64,000 bases of DNA from Fructobacillus parabroussonetiae (GCF_018437265.1 NZ_JAAMFL010000004.1:39010-103009); one strand, 5' to 3'; shown: positions 36,577 through 47,808, counted from the stretch's first letter. The notes: generated from the letters alone by a model not told the origin. Numbers and translations: made by a program.

Positions 36577-37143
36577 TTAGTTCAAGCCATTCAAGACAGT
36601 CTTCACGTTTGAATAAATCGTATCCAAATCGCCTTCACCATCAATCGTGTGCAGAACCTTGTGCTTTTCATAGTAGTCAACTAATGGTAAGTTCGCTTTC
36701 TTGTTGACTTCCAAGCGGTGTGCGATAACTTCCTTTGTGTCATCCGCACGTCCACGGCCCAACAAGCGCTGAACCAAAACGTCATCTGCTACCTTGAAAT
36801 ACAAAGTAGCGGATACCGCTTCGTTTCGTTCAGCCAAGAATTGGTCCAAGAACTTCGCTTGGTCTTCGTTTCGGGGATACCCATCCAACATAAAGCCGTT
36901 TTCAACCACATCAGCCTGCGTCAACCGATCGGCGACCATGGCGTTCGTGATTTCATCGGGTACCAAGTTTCCAGCGTCCATGTAAGCGCGGGCTTTTTCA
37001 CCCAACTCCGTGTTGTCACGGAGGTTTGCGCGGAAGATGTCACCGGTTGAGATGTGAACCATCGGATAATCGGCAACAATCTTTTCAGCTTGGGTTCCCT
37101 TACCTGCACCAGGCAGGCCCAAAAGAATTAAGTTTTTTGTCAT
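36577..37143 (-). CDS. adk: Adenylate kinase (short-lid form)
   Basis: The 188-residue enzyme interconverts ATP+AMP and 2 ADP. The P-loop [14 protein letters not shown], the AMP-binding HISTGDIFR and [13 protein letters not shown] are present. The lid is short ([19 protein letters not shown]), with no zinc-binding Cys residues, which explains the length compared with the 215-residue long form. It follows secY by 20 bases. Confidence 0.98.
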   Translation of the reverse strand: MTKNLILLGLPGAGKGTQAEKIVADYPMVHISTGDIFRANLRDNTELGEKARAYMDAGNLVPDEITNAMVADRLTQADVVENGFMLDGYPRNEDQAKFLDQFLAERNEAVSATLYFKVADDVLVQRLLGRGRADDTKEVIAHRLEVNKKANLPLVDYYEKHKVLHTIDGEGDLDTIYSNVKTVLNGLN

Positions 37144-37163
37144 GACGAGACTCCTTTAGCAAA

Positions 37164-38462
37164 CTAGTGGATAAAGCCCACGTAGTTTTTCTTTTGCAGC
37201 AAACCATCGATTTGACGAAGCAAATCAAGAGTAACTCCAATGGTGATCAGCAGGGATGTTCCACCCAAACCAATCTTTTCGTTCAATCCCCATACATCGG
37301 AGGCAATCAACGGTACCAAGGCGACAAAGCCAAGGTAGAGGGCACCGACGAAGGACAAACGAAGCAAAAGCTTCGTAATGAACTTCTGTGTTTCGATACC
37401 AGGACGAACCGACACGATGTATGCCCCCTGCTTTTGCAAGTTCTCGGAAAGCTTTTCCGGGTTGACCTGAACAAAGGCATAGAAGTAAGTAAAGAGAATG
37501 ATCATCACCGTATAGAAGATGGCACCGGTCGTCGTCTGCATTGAGAAAATCTCTTTTAAGACTTTGAACCACTGCTCACTCGAATACTTACTCTGGAAGG
37601 CGAAGAGAATCGTTTGAGGTGTTGAAATCAATGACGAAGCAAAGATAACGGGAATAACACCAGAAACGTTCAACTTCAATGGGAGATAGGCCTCAGCACC
37701 ATATGATGCCGCTGAACGCGTGTATTGGATTTGAAGCTTCCGAGAAGCTTCATAGAACCAAGTGGTAATCCCGATTACCAAGATAATGGCCAATACCAAT
37801 ACCGTTACGAAAATCCAACCATTAACGACTTGCGACTTGGAAGCCTGCAAAACGTTTTGCGTAAAGATTTCCTTAAACGAAGAAGGAGTTTGGGAAATGA
37901 TACCAGAGAAGATGATCATCGAAACACCGTTTCCAAGACCCTTTTCGGTAATCATTTCACCAAGCCACATGGCAAAGAAAGTACCCATTGTCATGACCGA
38001 CCCAATCAATAAGAAGGAGGTCACGTTGTTGGTTTGCTGGACCAAGCCATAGGCGGCTAAGGAGTTGAAACCAGCCGTAATTCCGACTGATTGCAAAAAG
38101 GCAAAGACAATGGTCAAATAACGGGTCGCTTGATTCAGCTTCCGTCGACCGACTTCACCTTGTTTACTCCATTCGACAAAACGTGGCACGATATCTAATT
38201 GCAGCAACTGCACAACAATTTGTGCCGTCACATAGGGTGAAACTCCCATCGCAAAGAGGGAGAAGTTCAACAATCCCCCACCCGAGAAGATATTTAAGAT
38301 GTTCAAGAGTCCAGAGTTAGCCACTGACTGCAAAGCAGCAGGGTTTACCCCTGGAACCGTGATGTGTGTTCCGATTCGATAAACGAAAATCAGAAACACC
38401 GTCCAGAGCATCTTCTTGCGAATATCCTGTTGTCGGATGGCATTAAATAACGTGCGAAACAT
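37164..38462 (-). CDS. secY: Protein translocase channel subunit SecY
   Basis: The 432-residue protein has ten hydrophobic helices. Family blocks include YRIGTHITVPGVN, the plug region LLNILNIFSGGGLLNFSLFAMGVSPYVTAQIVVQLL and the cytoplasmic loop MWLGEMITEKGLGNGVSMIIF. Its ATG overlaps the rplO stop by one base. It works with SecE and with SecA, encoded at 59785-62196. Confidence 0.99.
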   Translation of the reverse strand: MFRTLFNAIRQQDIRKKMLWTVFLIFVYRIGTHITVPGVNPAALQSVANSGLLNILNIFSGGGLLNFSLFAMGVSPYVTAQIVVQLLQLDIVPRFVEWSKQGEVGRRKLNQATRYLTIVFAFLQSVGITAGFNSLAAYGLVQQTNNVTSFLLIGSVMTMGTFFAMWLGEMITEKGLGNGVSMIIFSGIISQTPSSFKEIFTQNVLQASKSQVVNGWIFVTVLVLAIILVIGITTWFYEASRKLQIQYTRSAASYGAEAYLPLKLNVSGVIPVIFASSLISTPQTILFAFQSKYSSEQWFKVLKEIFSMQTTTGAIFYTVMIILFTYFYAFVQVNPEKLSENLQKQGAYIVSVRPGIETQKFITKLLLRLSFVGALYLGFVALVPLIASDVWGLNEKIGLGGTSLLITIGVTLDLLRQIDGLLQKKNYVGFIH

Positions 38463-38896
38463 TAAATCACCTCAGTGTTTCCACCAGCTTGTTCGATGGC
38501 CTTCACAGCAGATGCTGAGAACTTGTTTGCCTTAACCGTCAACTTCTTATCAAGTTGACCGTTGGCCAAAATCTTAACACCATCTTTTTGGTTCTTAACG
38601 AGACCAGATTCGATCAACAAAGCAGGCGTAACTTCAGTACCGTTATCGAAGTTGTTCAACTTGTCCAAGTTCACAACAGCGAATTCCTTACGTGAAATGT
38701 TCGTAAATCCACGCTTTGGAATACGACGGTACAAAGGCATTTGACCACCTTCGAAGCCAAGACGTGTCTTACCACGGGCCTTTTGACCCTTTTGTCCACG
38801 ACCAGCAGTCTTACCATTTCCAGATGATGTACCACGACCAACACGGTTGCGTACTGAGCGTGAGCCAGCAGCAGGTTGTAATTCGTTCAAATCCAT
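38462..38896 (-). CDS. rplO: 50S ribosomal protein L15
   Basis: The 144-residue protein begins [37 protein letters not shown], the Gly-rich N-terminal extension that threads into 23S rRNA. It ends one base into secY, as in most spc operons. Confidence 0.99.
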   Translation of the reverse strand: MDLNELQPAAGSRSVRNRVGRGTSSGNGKTAGRGQKGQKARGKTRLGFEGGQMPLYRRIPKRGFTNISRKEFAVVNLDKLNNFDNGTEVTPALLIESGLVKNQKDGVKILANGQLDKKLTVKANKFSASAVKAIEQAGGNTEVI

Positions 38897-38924
38897 GGTT
38901 TGGTCCCTCCTTTTCTTAATTTTT

Positions 38925-39107
38925 TTACTTTACTTCTTCAACAGAGATCAAGTGTGCAATATGGAAGATTGCGCCACGAGTCGCTGCGTTATCTGGCTTC
39001 ACCACTGAGCTTGACACACGGTTAAGTCCAAGTGACTTAACGATGGCACGTTGCTTAGGCAAGCGATGAGCCGCACTCTTAATCAAAGTGATTTTCAAAT
39101 CAGCCAT
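38925..39107 (-). CDS. rpmD: 50S ribosomal protein L30
   Basis: The 60-residue protein begins [28 protein letters not shown], as expected for bacterial L30. It lies between rpsE and rplO with spacing of 11 and 28 bases. Confidence 0.98.
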   Translation of the reverse strand: MADLKITLIKSAAHRLPKQRAIVKSLGLNRVSSSVVKPDNAATRGAIFHIAHLISVEEVK

Positions 39108-39118
39108 GTTATCGCTCC

Positions 39119-39625
39119 TTATTCAGCCAAGTGTTCCAAAGAAACACCACGTAAGTTTGCAACGTCGTTTGCATCCTTCAACTTTGACAAACCATCAAAA
39201 GTTGCGCGGACAACGTTAACTGGAGTTGATGAACCAAGGGACTTTGCAGTCACATCGGCGATTCCAGCCAATTCCATAACGGAACGAGTAGAACCACCGG
39301 CGGCAACCCCGGCACCTTCTTCGGCTGGCTTGATCAAGATCTTACCACCAGCGTGTTCTCCAAGAACATCGTGAGGAATAGTCGTACCAACCATTGGGAC
39401 AGTAATCAAGTTGCGCTTTGCATCTTCAACGGCCTTACGGATAGCTTCTGGCACTTCTTGCGCCTTACCAGTTCCGAAACCAACGTGTCCTTGCTTGTCA
39501 CCAACGACAACCAAAGCACCGAAGCGCAAACGACGTCCACCCTTAACAACCTTGGTAACACGGTTAATTGCGACAACGTTTTCTTCTAATTCACCTAATT
39601 CTTTAGGGTTTACGAATTCAACCAT
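39119..39625 (-). CDS. rpsE: 30S ribosomal protein S5
   Basis: The 168-residue protein has the N-terminal double-stranded RNA-binding fold ([27 protein letters not shown]) and the C-terminal domain with [19 protein letters not shown]. It takes part in decoding accuracy. The loop residues linked to spectinomycin sensitivity (VKGGRR) look normal. Confidence 0.99.
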   Translation of the reverse strand: MVEFVNPKELGELEENVVAINRVTKVVKGGRRLRFGALVVVGDKQGHVGFGTGKAQEVPEAIRKAVEDAKRNLITVPMVGTTIPHDVLGEHAGGKILIKPAEEGAGVAAGGSTRSVMELAGIADVTAKSLGSSTPVNVVRATFDGLSKLKDANDVANLRGVSLEHLAE

Positions 39626-39644
39626 TTGTTTATTCCTCCTTTCC

Positions 39645-39998
39645 TTAGAACTTCAAGCCGTTTTCACGGGCTGAGTCAGCCAAAGCCTTTACACGTCCGT
39701 GATAGACGTAACCACCACGATCAAAGACAACTTCTTCGATCTTAGCAGCCTTGGCGTTCTTGGCAATCATCTCACCAACCTTAACGGCTTGTTCGACTTT
39801 CGTACCGGTAACATCGGCAGATTGTGATGAGGCACTTGCTAGCGTTACACCCGCTACGTCATCAATCAATTGAGCGTAGATGTTTACATTAGAACGGAAA
39901 ACGTTCAAACGTGGGCGAGCAGCAGTACCAGAGACCTTTCCGCGGACGCGCTTGTGGCGACGTGCACGGAGCTTGTTCTTATCTGGTTTTGAAATCAT
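39645..39998 (-). CDS. rplR: 50S ribosomal protein L18
   Basis: The 117-residue protein contains [25 protein letters not shown] and ends [27 protein letters not shown], the standard L18 pattern. It binds 5S rRNA with L5. The gap to rplF is 87 bases and has a hairpin. Confidence 0.99.
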   Translation of the reverse strand: MISKPDKNKLRARRHKRVRGKVSGTAARPRLNVFRSNVNIYAQLIDDVAGVTLASASSQSADVTGTKVEQAVKVGEMIAKNAKAAKIEEVVFDRGGYVYHGRVKALADSARENGLKF

Positions 39999-40017
39999 AG
40001 CTGTGCTTTCCTTTTCT

Positions 40018-40035
40018 AGGCGACCTTGATCGCCT
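40018..40035 (-). other. Hairpin in the rplF-rplR gap
   Basis: AGGCGA-CCTTGA-TCGCCT forms a 6-bp stem in an 87-base gap inside the spc operon, where neighbouring genes are otherwise 10-35 bases apart. No T-run follows. Confidence 0.5.
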
Positions 40036-40085
40036 GTTCAAAATAATTAATTAAATCGGTGAAAACTGTTCGTAGAGCCTTAGGC

Positions 40086-40622
40086 TTACTTACCAGTCTT
40101 ACCTTCCTTGCGCTTAACAACTTCGCCTTCGTAGCGAATTCCCTTACCCTTATATGGTTCTGGTGGGCGGATGGCGCGGATTTCAGCGGCAAAGTCACCA
40201 ACGGCTTGCTTTGAAATTCCAGAAATCTTGATCGTCAAAGCGTCAGGCACTTCAACCGTCAATCCTTCGCGGTCTTCAAAGTCAACTGGGTGTGAATAAC
40301 CAACTGACAAGTTCAATACTGAACCCTTCTTTGCGGCACGGTAACCAACACCAACCATCTTCAATGTCTTAGCGAAACCTTCGGTTACACCTTCGATCAT
40401 GTTGATGAAGTTTGCTGTGGTCGTTCCGTGCAAAGCACGGTGCTTCTTGTCTTCGGCTGCACGAGTGAAACGAACTTCCGTTCCATCCATGTGCATCGTG
40501 ATCTCAGGGTTGATGTTGTATGACAATTCACCCTTAGGTCCCTTAACCGTGACGTGTTGTCCGTCCTGCTTAACTTCAACGCCAGCAGGAATCGTAACTA
40601 CTTTATTACCAATACGGCTCAT
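40086..40622 (-). CDS. rplF: 50S ribosomal protein L6
   Basis: The 178-residue protein begins [17 protein letters not shown] and has two repeated domains, with [27 protein letters not shown] and the C-terminal [19 protein letters not shown] that lies near the factor-binding site. Confidence 0.99.
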   Translation of the reverse strand: MSRIGNKVVTIPAGVEVKQDGQHVTVKGPKGELSYNINPEITMHMDGTEVRFTRAAEDKKHRALHGTTTANFINMIEGVTEGFAKTLKMVGVGYRAAKKGSVLNLSVGYSHPVDFEDREGLTVEVPDALTIKISGISKQAVGDFAAEIRAIRPPEPYKGKGIRYEGEVVKRKEGKTGK

Positions 40623-40646
40623 GGTAAGTCTCCTTTCTTAGATATA

Positions 40647-41045
40647 TTACCAAACGTAAGCCAGCACTTCGCCACCAACTTGGTTAGCGCGTGCGACTTT
40701 GTCCGTAACAACACCCATTGATGTTGAAACGATTGCAATACCCAGGCCGTTCAAGACCTTAGGCATGTCTTCGGCCTTGGCATACTTACGCAAACCTGGC
40801 TTTGACACACGCTTGATTCCAGTGATGACACGCTGTTGATCTTCCCCGTACTTCAAGAATACGTTGATAACACCTTGCTTGTTGTCTTCAACGAATTCAA
40901 AGTCGCGGATGAAACCTTCTTGCTTCAAGATCTCAGCCATGCTCTTCTTCATTTTTGATGCTGGAATTGAAACGGAAGCGTGACGGGCCAAGTTGGCGTT
41001 ACGAATCCGAGTCAAAAAATCAGCAATTGGATCAGTCATAGACAT
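40647..41045 (-). CDS. rpsH: 30S ribosomal protein S8
   Basis: The 132-residue protein begins [20 protein letters not shown] and ends with the block [33 protein letters not shown]8 is the translational regulator of the spc operon in E. coli. Here it is preceded directly by rplE and a 123-base gap with two hairpins, not by rpsN. Confidence 0.99.
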   Translation of the reverse strand: MSMTDPIADFLTRIRNANLARHASVSIPASKMKKSMAEILKQEGFIRDFEFVEDNKQGVINVFLKYGEDQQRVITGIKRVSKPGLRKYAKAEDMPKVLNGLGIAIVSTSMGVVTDKVARANQVGGEVLAYVW

Positions 41046-41094
41046 CTATCGATATCCTCCTTTATTATTTTGAACGTAACAACAATTGATACGC

Positions 41095-41157
41095 TCTTAA
41101 GTCCAGCAGACCGATGTCTACCAGACTTAAGAACGGGTCACTTTAAAAAGTGACCGT
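41095..41157 (-). other. Two hairpins in the rplE-rpsH gap (usual place of rpsN)
   Basis: TCTTAAGTC (41095-41103) pairs with GACTTAAGA (41124-41132) around an inner AGAC-CGAT-GTCT stem, and GGTCACTTT (41136-41144) pairs with AAAGTGACC (41147-41155). There is no T-run on the coding strand. The 123-base gap is too short for the 61-codon rpsN and no partial rpsN frame is seen. The structure may be a processing site or an S8-responsive element; this is inference. Confidence 0.7.
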
Positions 41158-41168
41158 TCAAAGTTGTC

Positions 41169-41711
41169 TTACTTAGCAAAAGGCATGCCAAGTTGAGCCA
41201 ACAATTCGTGACCTTCTTCATCGTTTTGGGCAGTCGTTACAATAACGATGTCCAAACCGCGAACCTTGTTCACTTTGTCAAAGTCGATTTCAGGGAAAAT
41301 CAACTGTTCACGGATACCCAACGTGTAGTTTCCGCGACCGTCAAAGGCCTTACCAGAAACACCGTGGAAATCACGAACACGTGGCAAGGAGATGTTAATC
41401 AACTTGTCCAAGAATTCGTACATACGATCGCCGCGCAAAGTAACCTTGGTTCCGATTGCCATACCTTCACGCAAACGGAAACCGGCGATTGACTTCTTAG
41501 CACGCGTGATAACTGGTTGTTGACCAGCGATCAGCTTCAATTCTTCAACCGCTTCATCGAGGTTCTTTGAGTTTGACACGGCATCACCAACACCCATATT
41601 CAAAACGATCTTTTCGATCTTAGGTGCTTGCATGATTGACGTGAAGTTAAACTTCTTGATTAAAGCAGGTTGAACTTCATTAACATATTTTTCTTTTAAT
41701 TCATTTGCCAT
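41169..41711 (-). CDS. rplE: 50S ribosomal protein L5
   Basis: The 180-residue protein contains [24 protein letters not shown] and [28 protein letters not shown], typical of L5, which binds 5S rRNA and contacts P-site tRNA. Confidence 0.99.
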   Translation of the reverse strand: MANELKEKYVNEVQPALIKKFNFTSIMQAPKIEKIVLNMGVGDAVSNSKNLDEAVEELKLIAGQQPVITRAKKSIAGFRLREGMAIGTKVTLRGDRMYEFLDKLINISLPRVRDFHGVSGKAFDGRGNYTLGIREQLIFPEIDFDKVNKVRGLDIVIVTTAQNDEEGHELLAQLGMPFAK

Positions 41712-41746
41712 GATAATGATTTCTACCTTTCAAATGGTTAGCTTAA

Positions 41747-42055
41747 TTAGCCCAGCTTGTTGCCAGACTTCTTGGCAAAACGTACCTTCTTGCCGTCTTC
41801 AAACTTGAATCCAACTTTCGTTGGTTCGTTGGTTGAAGGGTCAAGTACTTGCACGTTTGATGCATGGATAGGTGCTTCAGTATCGATAACACCACCCTGT
41901 GGGTATTCGTTAGAAGGCTTTTGATGCTTCTTAACGAGGTTTACGCCTTCGACAACGACGCGGTTTTTTGAAGCAACAGTCTTAGTGATTGTTCCTTCCT
42001 TACCCTTGTCCTTACCTGCAATGACGCGAACCTTATCACCTGTTTTTACAAACAT
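41747..42055 (-). CDS. rplX: 50S ribosomal protein L24
   Basis: The 102-residue protein begins [21 protein letters not shown], the KOW motif, and ends in a basic tail. A longer open frame reaching 42181 overlaps rplN and lacks a ribosome binding site, so the ATG at 42055, with GGAGGAGCC upstream, is chosen. Confidence 0.99.
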   Translation of the reverse strand: MFVKTGDKVRVIAGKDKGKEGTITKTVASKNRVVVEGVNLVKKHQKPSNEYPQGGVIDTEAPIHASNVQVLDPSTNEPTKVGFKFEDGKKVRFAKKSGNKLG

Positions 42056-42077
42056 GATTGGCTCCTCCTTGTCAATA

Positions 42078-42446
42078 TTAGAGCACTTCTGGTGCCAATG
42101 AAACGATACGCGTAAAGTTGTTGTCACGCAATTCACGTGCAACAGGACCAAAGATACGCGTTCCGACTGGTGACTTGTCATCCTTTACGATAACAGCAGC
42201 ATTTTCATCGAAGTTGATGTATGAACCGTCCGTACGACGTACGTCAGAAACAGTTCGCACGATGACAGCCTTAACGACGTCACCCTTCTTTACTGTACCA
42301 CCAGGAATAGCTTGCTTAACAGTAGCAACAATCATGTCACCGATGCCAGCAACCTTACGGCCAGAACCACCGAGCACTTTAATCGTCAAGATTTCACGTG
42401 CGCCAGAGTTATCAGCCACTTTCAAACGACTCTCTTGTTGAATCAT
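42078..42446 (-). CDS. rplN: 50S ribosomal protein L14
   Basis: The 122-residue protein begins [20 protein letters not shown] and ends [25 protein letters not shown], the conserved L14 ends. It forms an inter-subunit bridge. Confidence 0.99.
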   Translation of the reverse strand: MIQQESRLKVADNSGAREILTIKVLGGSGRKVAGIGDMIVATVKQAIPGGTVKKGDVVKAVIVRTVSDVRRTDGSYINFDENAAVIVKDDKSPVGTRIFGPVARELRDNNFTRIVSLAPEVL

Positions 42447-42495
42447 GGTTCATCCTCCTTGTTAGCAATTATTACAGACGAATGGTTAACCTAAA

Positions 42496-42762
42496 TTAAA
42501 GGATAACGGCCTCTTCAATGACATTAACCAAACGGAAGTGCTTCGTTGCAGACAAAGGACGAGTTTCCATGATTTGGACGATGTCGCCTTGCTTGGCAAC
42601 ATTCTTTTCATCATGGGCCTTGAACTTCTTCGTATAGCGAACTCGCTTACCATAAACTGGGTGGTTGACGTAAGTGTCAACGGCAACAGTGATCGTCTTT
42701 TCCATCTTGTCGGAAACGACGCGGCCGCGGTAGACCTTACGAGCGTTACGTTCTTCACTCAT
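42496..42762 (-). CDS. rpsQ: 30S ribosomal protein S17
   Basis: The 88-residue OB-fold protein contains [22 protein letters not shown] and the C-terminal [20 protein letters not shown], as in S17. It lies between rpmC and rplN. Confidence 0.99.
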   Translation of the reverse strand: MSEERNARKVYRGRVVSDKMEKTITVAVDTYVNHPVYGKRVRYTKKFKAHDEKNVAKQGDIVQIMETRPLSATKHFRLVNVIEEAVIL

Positions 42763-42784
42763 TATTCAGCTTCTTCCTTTCGTC

Positions 42785-42991
42785 TTATTTGTTGGCTTCT
42801 GCCAACTGTTGTGCACGAATGACAGTCTTCACACGTGCAATGTCCTTACGAACTTTTGAAATACGGGCCGTGTTTTCTAATTGACCAGTAGCCAATTGGA
42901 AACGAAGGTTGAACAATTCTTCCTTGAATTCGGCTTCGCGCTTTTGCAAATCCGCAAGTGACAAAGCTTTTAATTCATTTGCTTTAGCCAT
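42785..42991 (-). CDS. rpmC: 50S ribosomal protein L29
   Basis: The 68-residue helical hairpin protein has [35 protein letters not shown], the L29 signature. It lies at the polypeptide exit tunnel. The ATG shares one base with the rplP stop. Confidence 0.98.
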   Translation of the reverse strand: MAKANELKALSLADLQKREAEFKEELFNLRFQLATGQLENTARISKVRKDIARVKTVIRAQQLAEANK

Positions 42992-43404
42992 TATTCAGCC
43001 TCCCGAGCAATAATCTTTGTACGTACAGGTAACTTGTGTGAGGCAAGACGCAATGCTTCCAAGGCAACGGGCTTTGCCACGCCACCAACTTCGAACATTA
43101 CCTTACCACGCTTAACTGGGGCTACCCAACCTTCGGGAGCACCCTTACCGTTACCCATTCGAACACCAACACCTTTCGATGTATATGACTTGTGTGGGAA
43201 AATCTTAATCCAGACCTTACCACCACGCTTCATATAACGGGTCATTGCAATACGGGCAGCTTCAATTTGCCGGTTAGTGATCCAGCTTGAAGTCGTTGCT
43301 TGCAAGCCGTAGTCACCGAAGGCAACCGTCTTTCCACCCTTTGCTTCACCACGCATGTGGCCACGGTGTACACGACGGAACTTAACACGCTTTGGTACTA
43401 ACAT
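42991..43404 (-). CDS. rplP: 50S ribosomal protein L16
   Basis: The 137-residue protein begins [24 protein letters not shown] and contains [25 protein letters not shown] and [15 protein letters not shown], all conserved in L16, which helps form the A-site tRNA pocket. Confidence 0.99.
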   Translation of the reverse strand: MLVPKRVKFRRVHRGHMRGEAKGGKTVAFGDYGLQATTSSWITNRQIEAARIAMTRYMKRGGKVWIKIFPHKSYTSKGVGVRMGNGKGAPEGWVAPVKRGKVMFEVGGVAKPVALEALRLASHKLPVRTKIIAREAE

Positions 43405-43418
43405 GTCTGCTTCCCTCC

Positions 43419-44087
43419 TTACTTGTTCTTCTTCTTTGGCAACACATCACCGCGGTAGATCCAAGTCTTGATACCCAAGTTTCCGTAAGCAGTAACTGCT
43501 TCGTCCCATGAGTAATCGATATCGGCACGGAGTGTGTGGAGTGGAACAGTTCCTTCAGTGTACTGTTCGATACGTGACATATCTGCCCCGTTCAAACGAC
43601 CTGAAACAACAATCTTGATTCCCTTAGCACCGGCACGGCGGGCACGTTGGATCGCACCACGCATTGCACGACGGAAGGCAACACGACGTTCCAAATCACC
43701 AGCAACTTGAAGACCCACCAAGTGAGCAGACAAGTCTGGCTTTTTGATTTCAACGATGTTGATGAACACGCGCTTGTGACGGCCACGTGAGTCAACATCC
43801 GTCAACTTAGCTAATTGCGTACGCAACTTTTCAACTTCGGAACCACCCTTACCAATAACCATTCCTGGCTTGGCAGTGTGCAAAGTCAAATCGATACGTG
43901 ACTTGGTTGAGCGTTCAATTTCAACGCGGTCAACTGACGCATCCGTTAAGTTTTCTTCGATGTACTTGCGAATACGCAAGTCTTCAAGAAGTTGGTTAGA
44001 AAAGTCTGCCTTATCAGCAAACCACTTCGCATCCCAGTCACGGATGACACCGACACGGAAGCCAGTTGGGTTAATCTTTTGACCCAT
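43419..44087 (-). CDS. rpsC: 30S ribosomal protein S3
   Basis: The 222-residue protein begins [23 protein letters not shown], has the KH motif [15 protein letters not shown], and ends in the basic [10 protein letters not shown]. It forms part of the mRNA entry helicase. Confidence 0.99.
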   Translation of the reverse strand: MGQKINPTGFRVGVIRDWDAKWFADKADFSNQLLEDLRIRKYIEENLTDASVDRVEIERSTKSRIDLTLHTAKPGMVIGKGGSEVEKLRTQLAKLTDVDSRGRHKRVFINIVEIKKPDLSAHLVGLQVAGDLERRVAFRRAMRGAIQRARRAGAKGIKIVVSGRLNGADMSRIEQYTEGTVPLHTLRADIDYSWDEAVTAYGNLGIKTWIYRGDVLPKKKNK

Positions 44088-44443
44088 TACTTTTCCTCCT
44101 TCTCAGCAACCACAATTGTGATGTGGCTTGTGCGCTTGTTAATAGCGGAAGCAGATCCCTTCGCACGTGGACGGAAACGCTTAAGCGTAGGTCCTTCGTT
44201 TGCGAATGCTTCCTTAACGATCAAATCTTCACGGTCAAGTGAAAAGTTGTTTTCGGCGTTTGCAACTGCTGAGTTCAATACCTTATAAATATCTTCCGTA
44301 GAAGTATTTGGCAAGAACTTTAGGATTGCAAAGGCTTCGTTGACATTCTTCCGACGAATCGTATCAAGAACTAAGCGCGCCTTACGAGGGGCAACGCGAA
44401 CGATCTTGGCAGTCGCCCGAGCTGATGTTACTTGTTCAGCCAT
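44087..44443 (-). CDS. rplV: 50S ribosomal protein L22
   Basis: The 118-residue protein contains [26 protein letters not shown] and the tunnel-lining hairpin [29 protein letters not shown]. The hairpin, where macrolide-resistance changes occur, looks unaltered. It overlaps rpsC by one base. Confidence 0.99.
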   Translation of the reverse strand: MAEQVTSARATAKIVRVAPRKARLVLDTIRRKNVNEAFAILKFLPNTSTEDIYKVLNSAVANAENNFSLDREDLIVKEAFANEGPTLKRFRPRAKGSASAINKRTSHITIVVAEKEEK

Positions 44444-44457
44444 TTTGCATTTCCTCC

Positions 44458-44733
44458 TTACTTAGTCTTCTTATCGTCTACTTTGTGTCCGCGGAAAGTA
44501 CGCGTTGGAACGAATTCGCCCAACTTGTGACCAACCATATCGTCTTGGACATAAACAGGAACGTGCTTACGACCGTCGTAAACTGCGATCGTGAAGCCGA
44601 TGAAACTTGGGAAAATCGTTGAACGACGTGACCATGTCTTGATCACTGACTTCTTTTCTTGGTCCGCTTGGGCCTCGATCTTCTTAAGCAAGTGCGGGTC
44701 CGCAAATGGTCCCTTTTTTAAACTACGAGCCAT
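44458..44733 (-). CDS. rpsS: 30S ribosomal protein S19
   Basis: The 91-residue protein begins [19 protein letters not shown] and has [33 protein letters not shown], diagnostic of S19 in the subunit head. Confidence 0.99.
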   Translation of the reverse strand: MARSLKKGPFADPHLLKKIEAQADQEKKSVIKTWSRRSTIFPSFIGFTIAVYDGRKHVPVYVQDDMVGHKLGEFVPTRTFRGHKVDDKKTK

Positions 44734-44750
44734 TAGTTATCTCCTTTCCC

Positions 44751-45587
44751 TTACTTACTCTTCTTACGACCACGAATAATGAACTTCGTTGAGTTCTTCT
44801 TCTTGTCGCGAGTCTTCTTACCAGCAGTCTTCTTACCCCATGGGGAAAGTGGACTAGGCATACCAACAGGTGCCTTACCTTCACCACCACCGTGTGGGTG
44901 ATCGTTAGGGTTCATAACTGATCCACGAACGTGTGGACGCTTTCCGCGCCAACGGTTACGACCAGCCTTACCCCAGTTGATCAATGAGTGTTCTGCGTTA
45001 CCAACTTCACCGATGGTTGCACGAGAAGTCTCCAAGACCAAACGTACTTCACCTGAAGTCAAACGAACGATAACGTACTTACCGTCACGTCCCAAAACCT
45101 GTGCTGATGCACCGGCTGAACGGGCCAATTGGCCACCCTTACCAGGCTTCAATTCGATGTTGTGAATCAAAGTACCTTCAGGGATAGCGCTCAATGGCAA
45201 GGCATTACCGACCTTAATATCGGCATCAGGACCAGATTGAACTTTATCGCCAACCTTCAATCCCTTAGGCGCCAAGATATAGCTCTTGATTCCGTCTTCA
45301 TAGACAATCAAAGCAATGTTAGCCGTACGGTTTGGATCGTATTCGATTGCCTTAACAGTCGCGAACTTACCGTCCTTGACACGCTTGAAATCGATAATAC
45401 GGTAGGCTTGCTTGTGTCCACCAGCCTTGTGGCGAACGGTCATGCGACCTTGTGCGTTACGTGCACCGGTCTTTGACTTCTTGGCCAACAAACTCTTTTC
45501 GGGCGTCGACTTCGTGATTTCAGCGAAATCAGAAGAAGTCATGTTACGACGTCCGTTTGAGGTTGGCTTGTACTTCTTGATAGCCAA
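44751..45587 (-). CDS. rplB: 50S ribosomal protein L2
   Basis: The 278-residue protein begins [24 protein letters not shown] and contains the catalytic-centre region [29 protein letters not shown] with the conserved His. It is needed for subunit joining and peptidyl transfer. Confidence 0.99.
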   Translation of the reverse strand: MAIKKYKPTSNGRRNMTSSDFAEITKSTPEKSLLAKKSKTGARNAQGRMTVRHKAGGHKQAYRIIDFKRVKDGKFATVKAIEYDPNRTANIALIVYEDGIKSYILAPKGLKVGDKVQSGPDADIKVGNALPLSAIPEGTLIHNIELKPGKGGQLARSAGASAQVLGRDGKYVIVRLTSGEVRLVLETSRATIGEVGNAEHSLINWGKAGRNRWRGKRPHVRGSVMNPNDHPHGGGEGKAPVGMPSPLSPWGKKTAGKKTRDKKKNSTKFIIRGRKKSK

Positions 45588-45608
45588 TGTCTTATCCTCC
45601 TATTAAAA

Positions 45609-45896
45609 TTAACCTTCGTTAAAGATTTGAATATCTTTTGAGTCAGCCTTCAAAGTAACCGTTGCCTTCTTCATCTTACGAGTGAAGCCAACATAGCGAC
45701 CTTGACGCTTCTTCTTTCCGCTTACGTTTGCGGTGTTCAAACGAGCAACTTGTACATCGAAGATTGATTCGATTGCCCGCTTGATTTCTGGCTTAGTGGC
45801 CCGTACGTCAACTTCAAAGACATAGCGCTTGTTTTCAGTTTGCGCCATTGAAGCTTCGGTAATGATTGGGCGACGGATAATATCGCGTGCATCCAT
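45609..45896 (-). CDS. rplW: 50S ribosomal protein L23
   Basis: The 95-residue protein begins [33 protein letters not shown], standard for L23, the docking site for trigger factor and SRP at the exit tunnel. Its ATG shares one base with the rplD stop. Confidence 0.99.
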   Translation of the reverse strand: MDARDIIRRPIITEASMAQTENKRYVFEVDVRATKPEIKRAIESIFDVQVARLNTANVSGKKKRQGRYVGFTRKMKKATVTLKADSKDIQIFNEG

Positions 45897-46519
45897 TAGG
45901 CGAGACCTCCTTGGATTTCTTCAATCGCTGATTGAACAACCACCAGCTTGTCCGCGTTTACCACGTCCAAGACGTTAACGCCAGCAGCGGTCATCACTTG
46001 AACATTTGCCAAGTTACGAGCAGCGCGGAGAGCGTTTTCGTTGTTTTCGTCAACGATTACCAAGGCCTTTGAATCAACTGCCAAGTTTGCAAGAACTTGC
46101 TTGAAGTCCTTTGTCTTAGCTTCTGAAAAGGCCAATGCGTCAACTACAACCAACTTGTTGTCAGCAACCTTTTGTGACAAGGCTGACTTCAAGGCCAAGT
46201 TGTAAGCCTTTTTGTTGATACGGTATGCGTATGAACGAGGAGTTGGTCCGAAGACAATTCCACCGCCACGCCATTGTGGTGCACGGATTGAGCCTTGACG
46301 TGCGCGACCAGTACCCTTTTGCTTCCAAGGCTTACGTCCACCACCAGAAACCGCTGAACGGTTCTTGACAGAGTGCGTACCTTGACGCATTGAAGCGCGT
46401 TGCATCAATACGGCATCGGTAATCACAGCGTTGTTTGCTTCAACGGCGAACACTTCTTCATTCAAATCCAAGTCAGAAGCCTTTGAACCGTCTTGCTTTA
46501 ATACAGCAACTTTAGTCAT
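45896..46519 (-). CDS. rplD: 50S ribosomal protein L4
   Basis: The 207-residue protein has the extended loop [46 protein letters not shown] that lines the exit tunnel, and a globular C-terminal domain. In E. coli L4 also represses its own S10 operon. Confidence 0.99.
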   Translation of the reverse strand: MTKVAVLKQDGSKASDLDLNEEVFAVEANNAVITDAVLMQRASMRQGTHSVKNRSAVSGGGRKPWKQKGTGRARQGSIRAPQWRGGGIVFGPTPRSYAYRINKKAYNLALKSALSQKVADNKLVVVDALAFSEAKTKDFKQVLANLAVDSKALVIVDENNENALRAARNLANVQVMTAAGVNVLDVVNADKLVVVQSAIEEIQGGLA

Positions 46520-46545
46520 GATTGATTGTTCTCCTTTCTATTAGT

Positions 46546-47229
46546 TTAGTTTTCTTCTGAATCAGCAGCTGGCTTTGAACCGGCCATCTTGATTTCAGGG
46601 TGCTTTGCGTTTGTCTTAACCGTTGACTTGATTGTCAACAATGACTTGTTAGCGCCAGGGACGTTACCCTTCAACAACAAGAGGTTGTTTTCAACGTCAA
46701 CGTGTACGATGGCGATGTTTTGCATCGTACGCTTGTTGTTACCCATGCGACCAGGCAAAAGCTTACCTGGGAAAACACGGTTAATGATGGCACCCATTGA
46801 ACCTGGGCGACGGTGGTAACGAGAACCGTGGCTCATAGGTCCACGTGATTGTCCAAGCTTCTTGATTGCGCCTTGGAAACCATGTCCCTTAGTGACACCA
46901 GTGACATCAACATATTCACCGGCTTGGAAAGTGTCAACAGCAATTGCATCCCCAACGTTGTATTCGCCTTCCGCATCACGGACTTCACGAATGTAGCGCT
47001 TAGGGGCTGTGTTGGCTTTTGCAACGTGGCCTTGTTCAGGTTTGTTTGACAAAATCTCGCGCTTGTCTTGGTAACCCAACTGCAAAGCGTTGTAGCCGTC
47101 AGTTGCTTGCGTCTTTACTTGCAAGACAACGTTTGGCGTTGCTTCAACAGCAGTCACGGCGATCAATTCACCAGATTCAGTGAAAACCTGAGTCATACCG
47201 ACTTTACGGCCTAAGATACCTTTAGTCAT
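46546..47229 (-). CDS. rplC: 50S ribosomal protein L3
   Basis: The 227-residue protein begins [21 protein letters not shown] and contains [38 protein letters not shown], typical of L3. The polar C-terminal tail [12 protein letters not shown] is longer than in most relatives. Confidence 0.99.
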   Translation of the reverse strand: MTKGILGRKVGMTQVFTESGELIAVTAVEATPNVVLQVKTQATDGYNALQLGYQDKREILSNKPEQGHVAKANTAPKRYIREVRDAEGEYNVGDAIAVDTFQAGEYVDVTGVTKGHGFQGAIKKLGQSRGPMSHGSRYHRRPGSMGAIINRVFPGKLLPGRMGNNKRTMQNIAIVHVDVENNLLLLKGNVPGANKSLLTIKSTVKTNAKHPEIKMAGSKPAADSEEN

Positions 47230-47285
47230 GACTAATCTCCTTCATTTCGTCGCTGAAACGAATCCAGCGGGGTGGTACAAATTAA

Positions 47286-47594
47286 TTAGAGCTTGATTTC
47301 GATTGCAACACCAGCTGGCAATTCAAGCTTACGCAATGCGTCAACTGTCTTGTCAGTAGGGTTCACAATGTCGACCAAACGCTTGTGCGTCCGCATTTCG
47401 AATTGTTCGCGGGCATCCTTGTACTTGTGTGGTGAGCTAAGCACCGTGTACAAAGAGCGTTCAGTTGGCAACGGAATTGGGCCGGCGATTTCTGCGCCAG
47501 TCCGCTTTGCCGTTTCAACAATCTTGTCCGCTGATTGGTCCAAGATGCGGTGTTCGTATGCCTTCAAGCGGATACGGATCTTCTTTTGTGCCAT
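47286..47594 (-). CDS. rpsJ: 30S ribosomal protein S10
   Basis: The 102-residue protein contains [29 protein letters not shown] and [33 protein letters not shown], diagnostic of S10 (also the NusE elongation partner). It is the first gene of the cluster, with GAGGAGG upstream. Confidence 0.99.
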   Translation of the reverse strand: MAQKKIRIRLKAYEHRILDQSADKIVETAKRTGAEIAGPIPLPTERSLYTVLSSPHKYKDAREQFEMRTHKRLVDIVNPTDKTVDALRKLELPAGVAIEIKL

Positions 47595-47773
47595 TTTCTG
47601 CCTCCTCGTTGATTTTGTAAATCAGCTAACTCCGATCAAAAACCGACAACACATGCTGTGTTTGCGCGCCCATGGCAACGCGGCCGCGCGTGTCGCAACC
47701 TTAATCATCATCGCTAAACGTTGATACACCAGTCTTTTTAGCGGGTTTGCATCGGCATCCCCAAAAGGCGTAC
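47595..47773 (-). ncRNA. Long 5' leader of the S10 operon
   Basis: About 180 untranslated bases separate the promoter from rpsJ. Possible stems include AACACA-TGC-TGTGTT (around 47650) and GATTT-TGT-AAATC close to the ribosome binding site. Such leaders are often the target of ribosomal-protein feedback; no known leader class was recognised. Confidence 0.5.
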
Positions 47774-47779
47774 TTGAAT

Positions 47780-47808
47780 ATAATAGCAGAAAAACCCTTG
47801 GTATACAA
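47780..47808 (-). promoter_or_regulatory. S10 operon promoter
   Basis: On the minus strand TTGTAT (47803-47808), 17 bases and TATTAT (47780-47785) form the promoter. Its -35 box lies within the loop and right arm of the terminator that ends potD. Confidence 0.75.
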
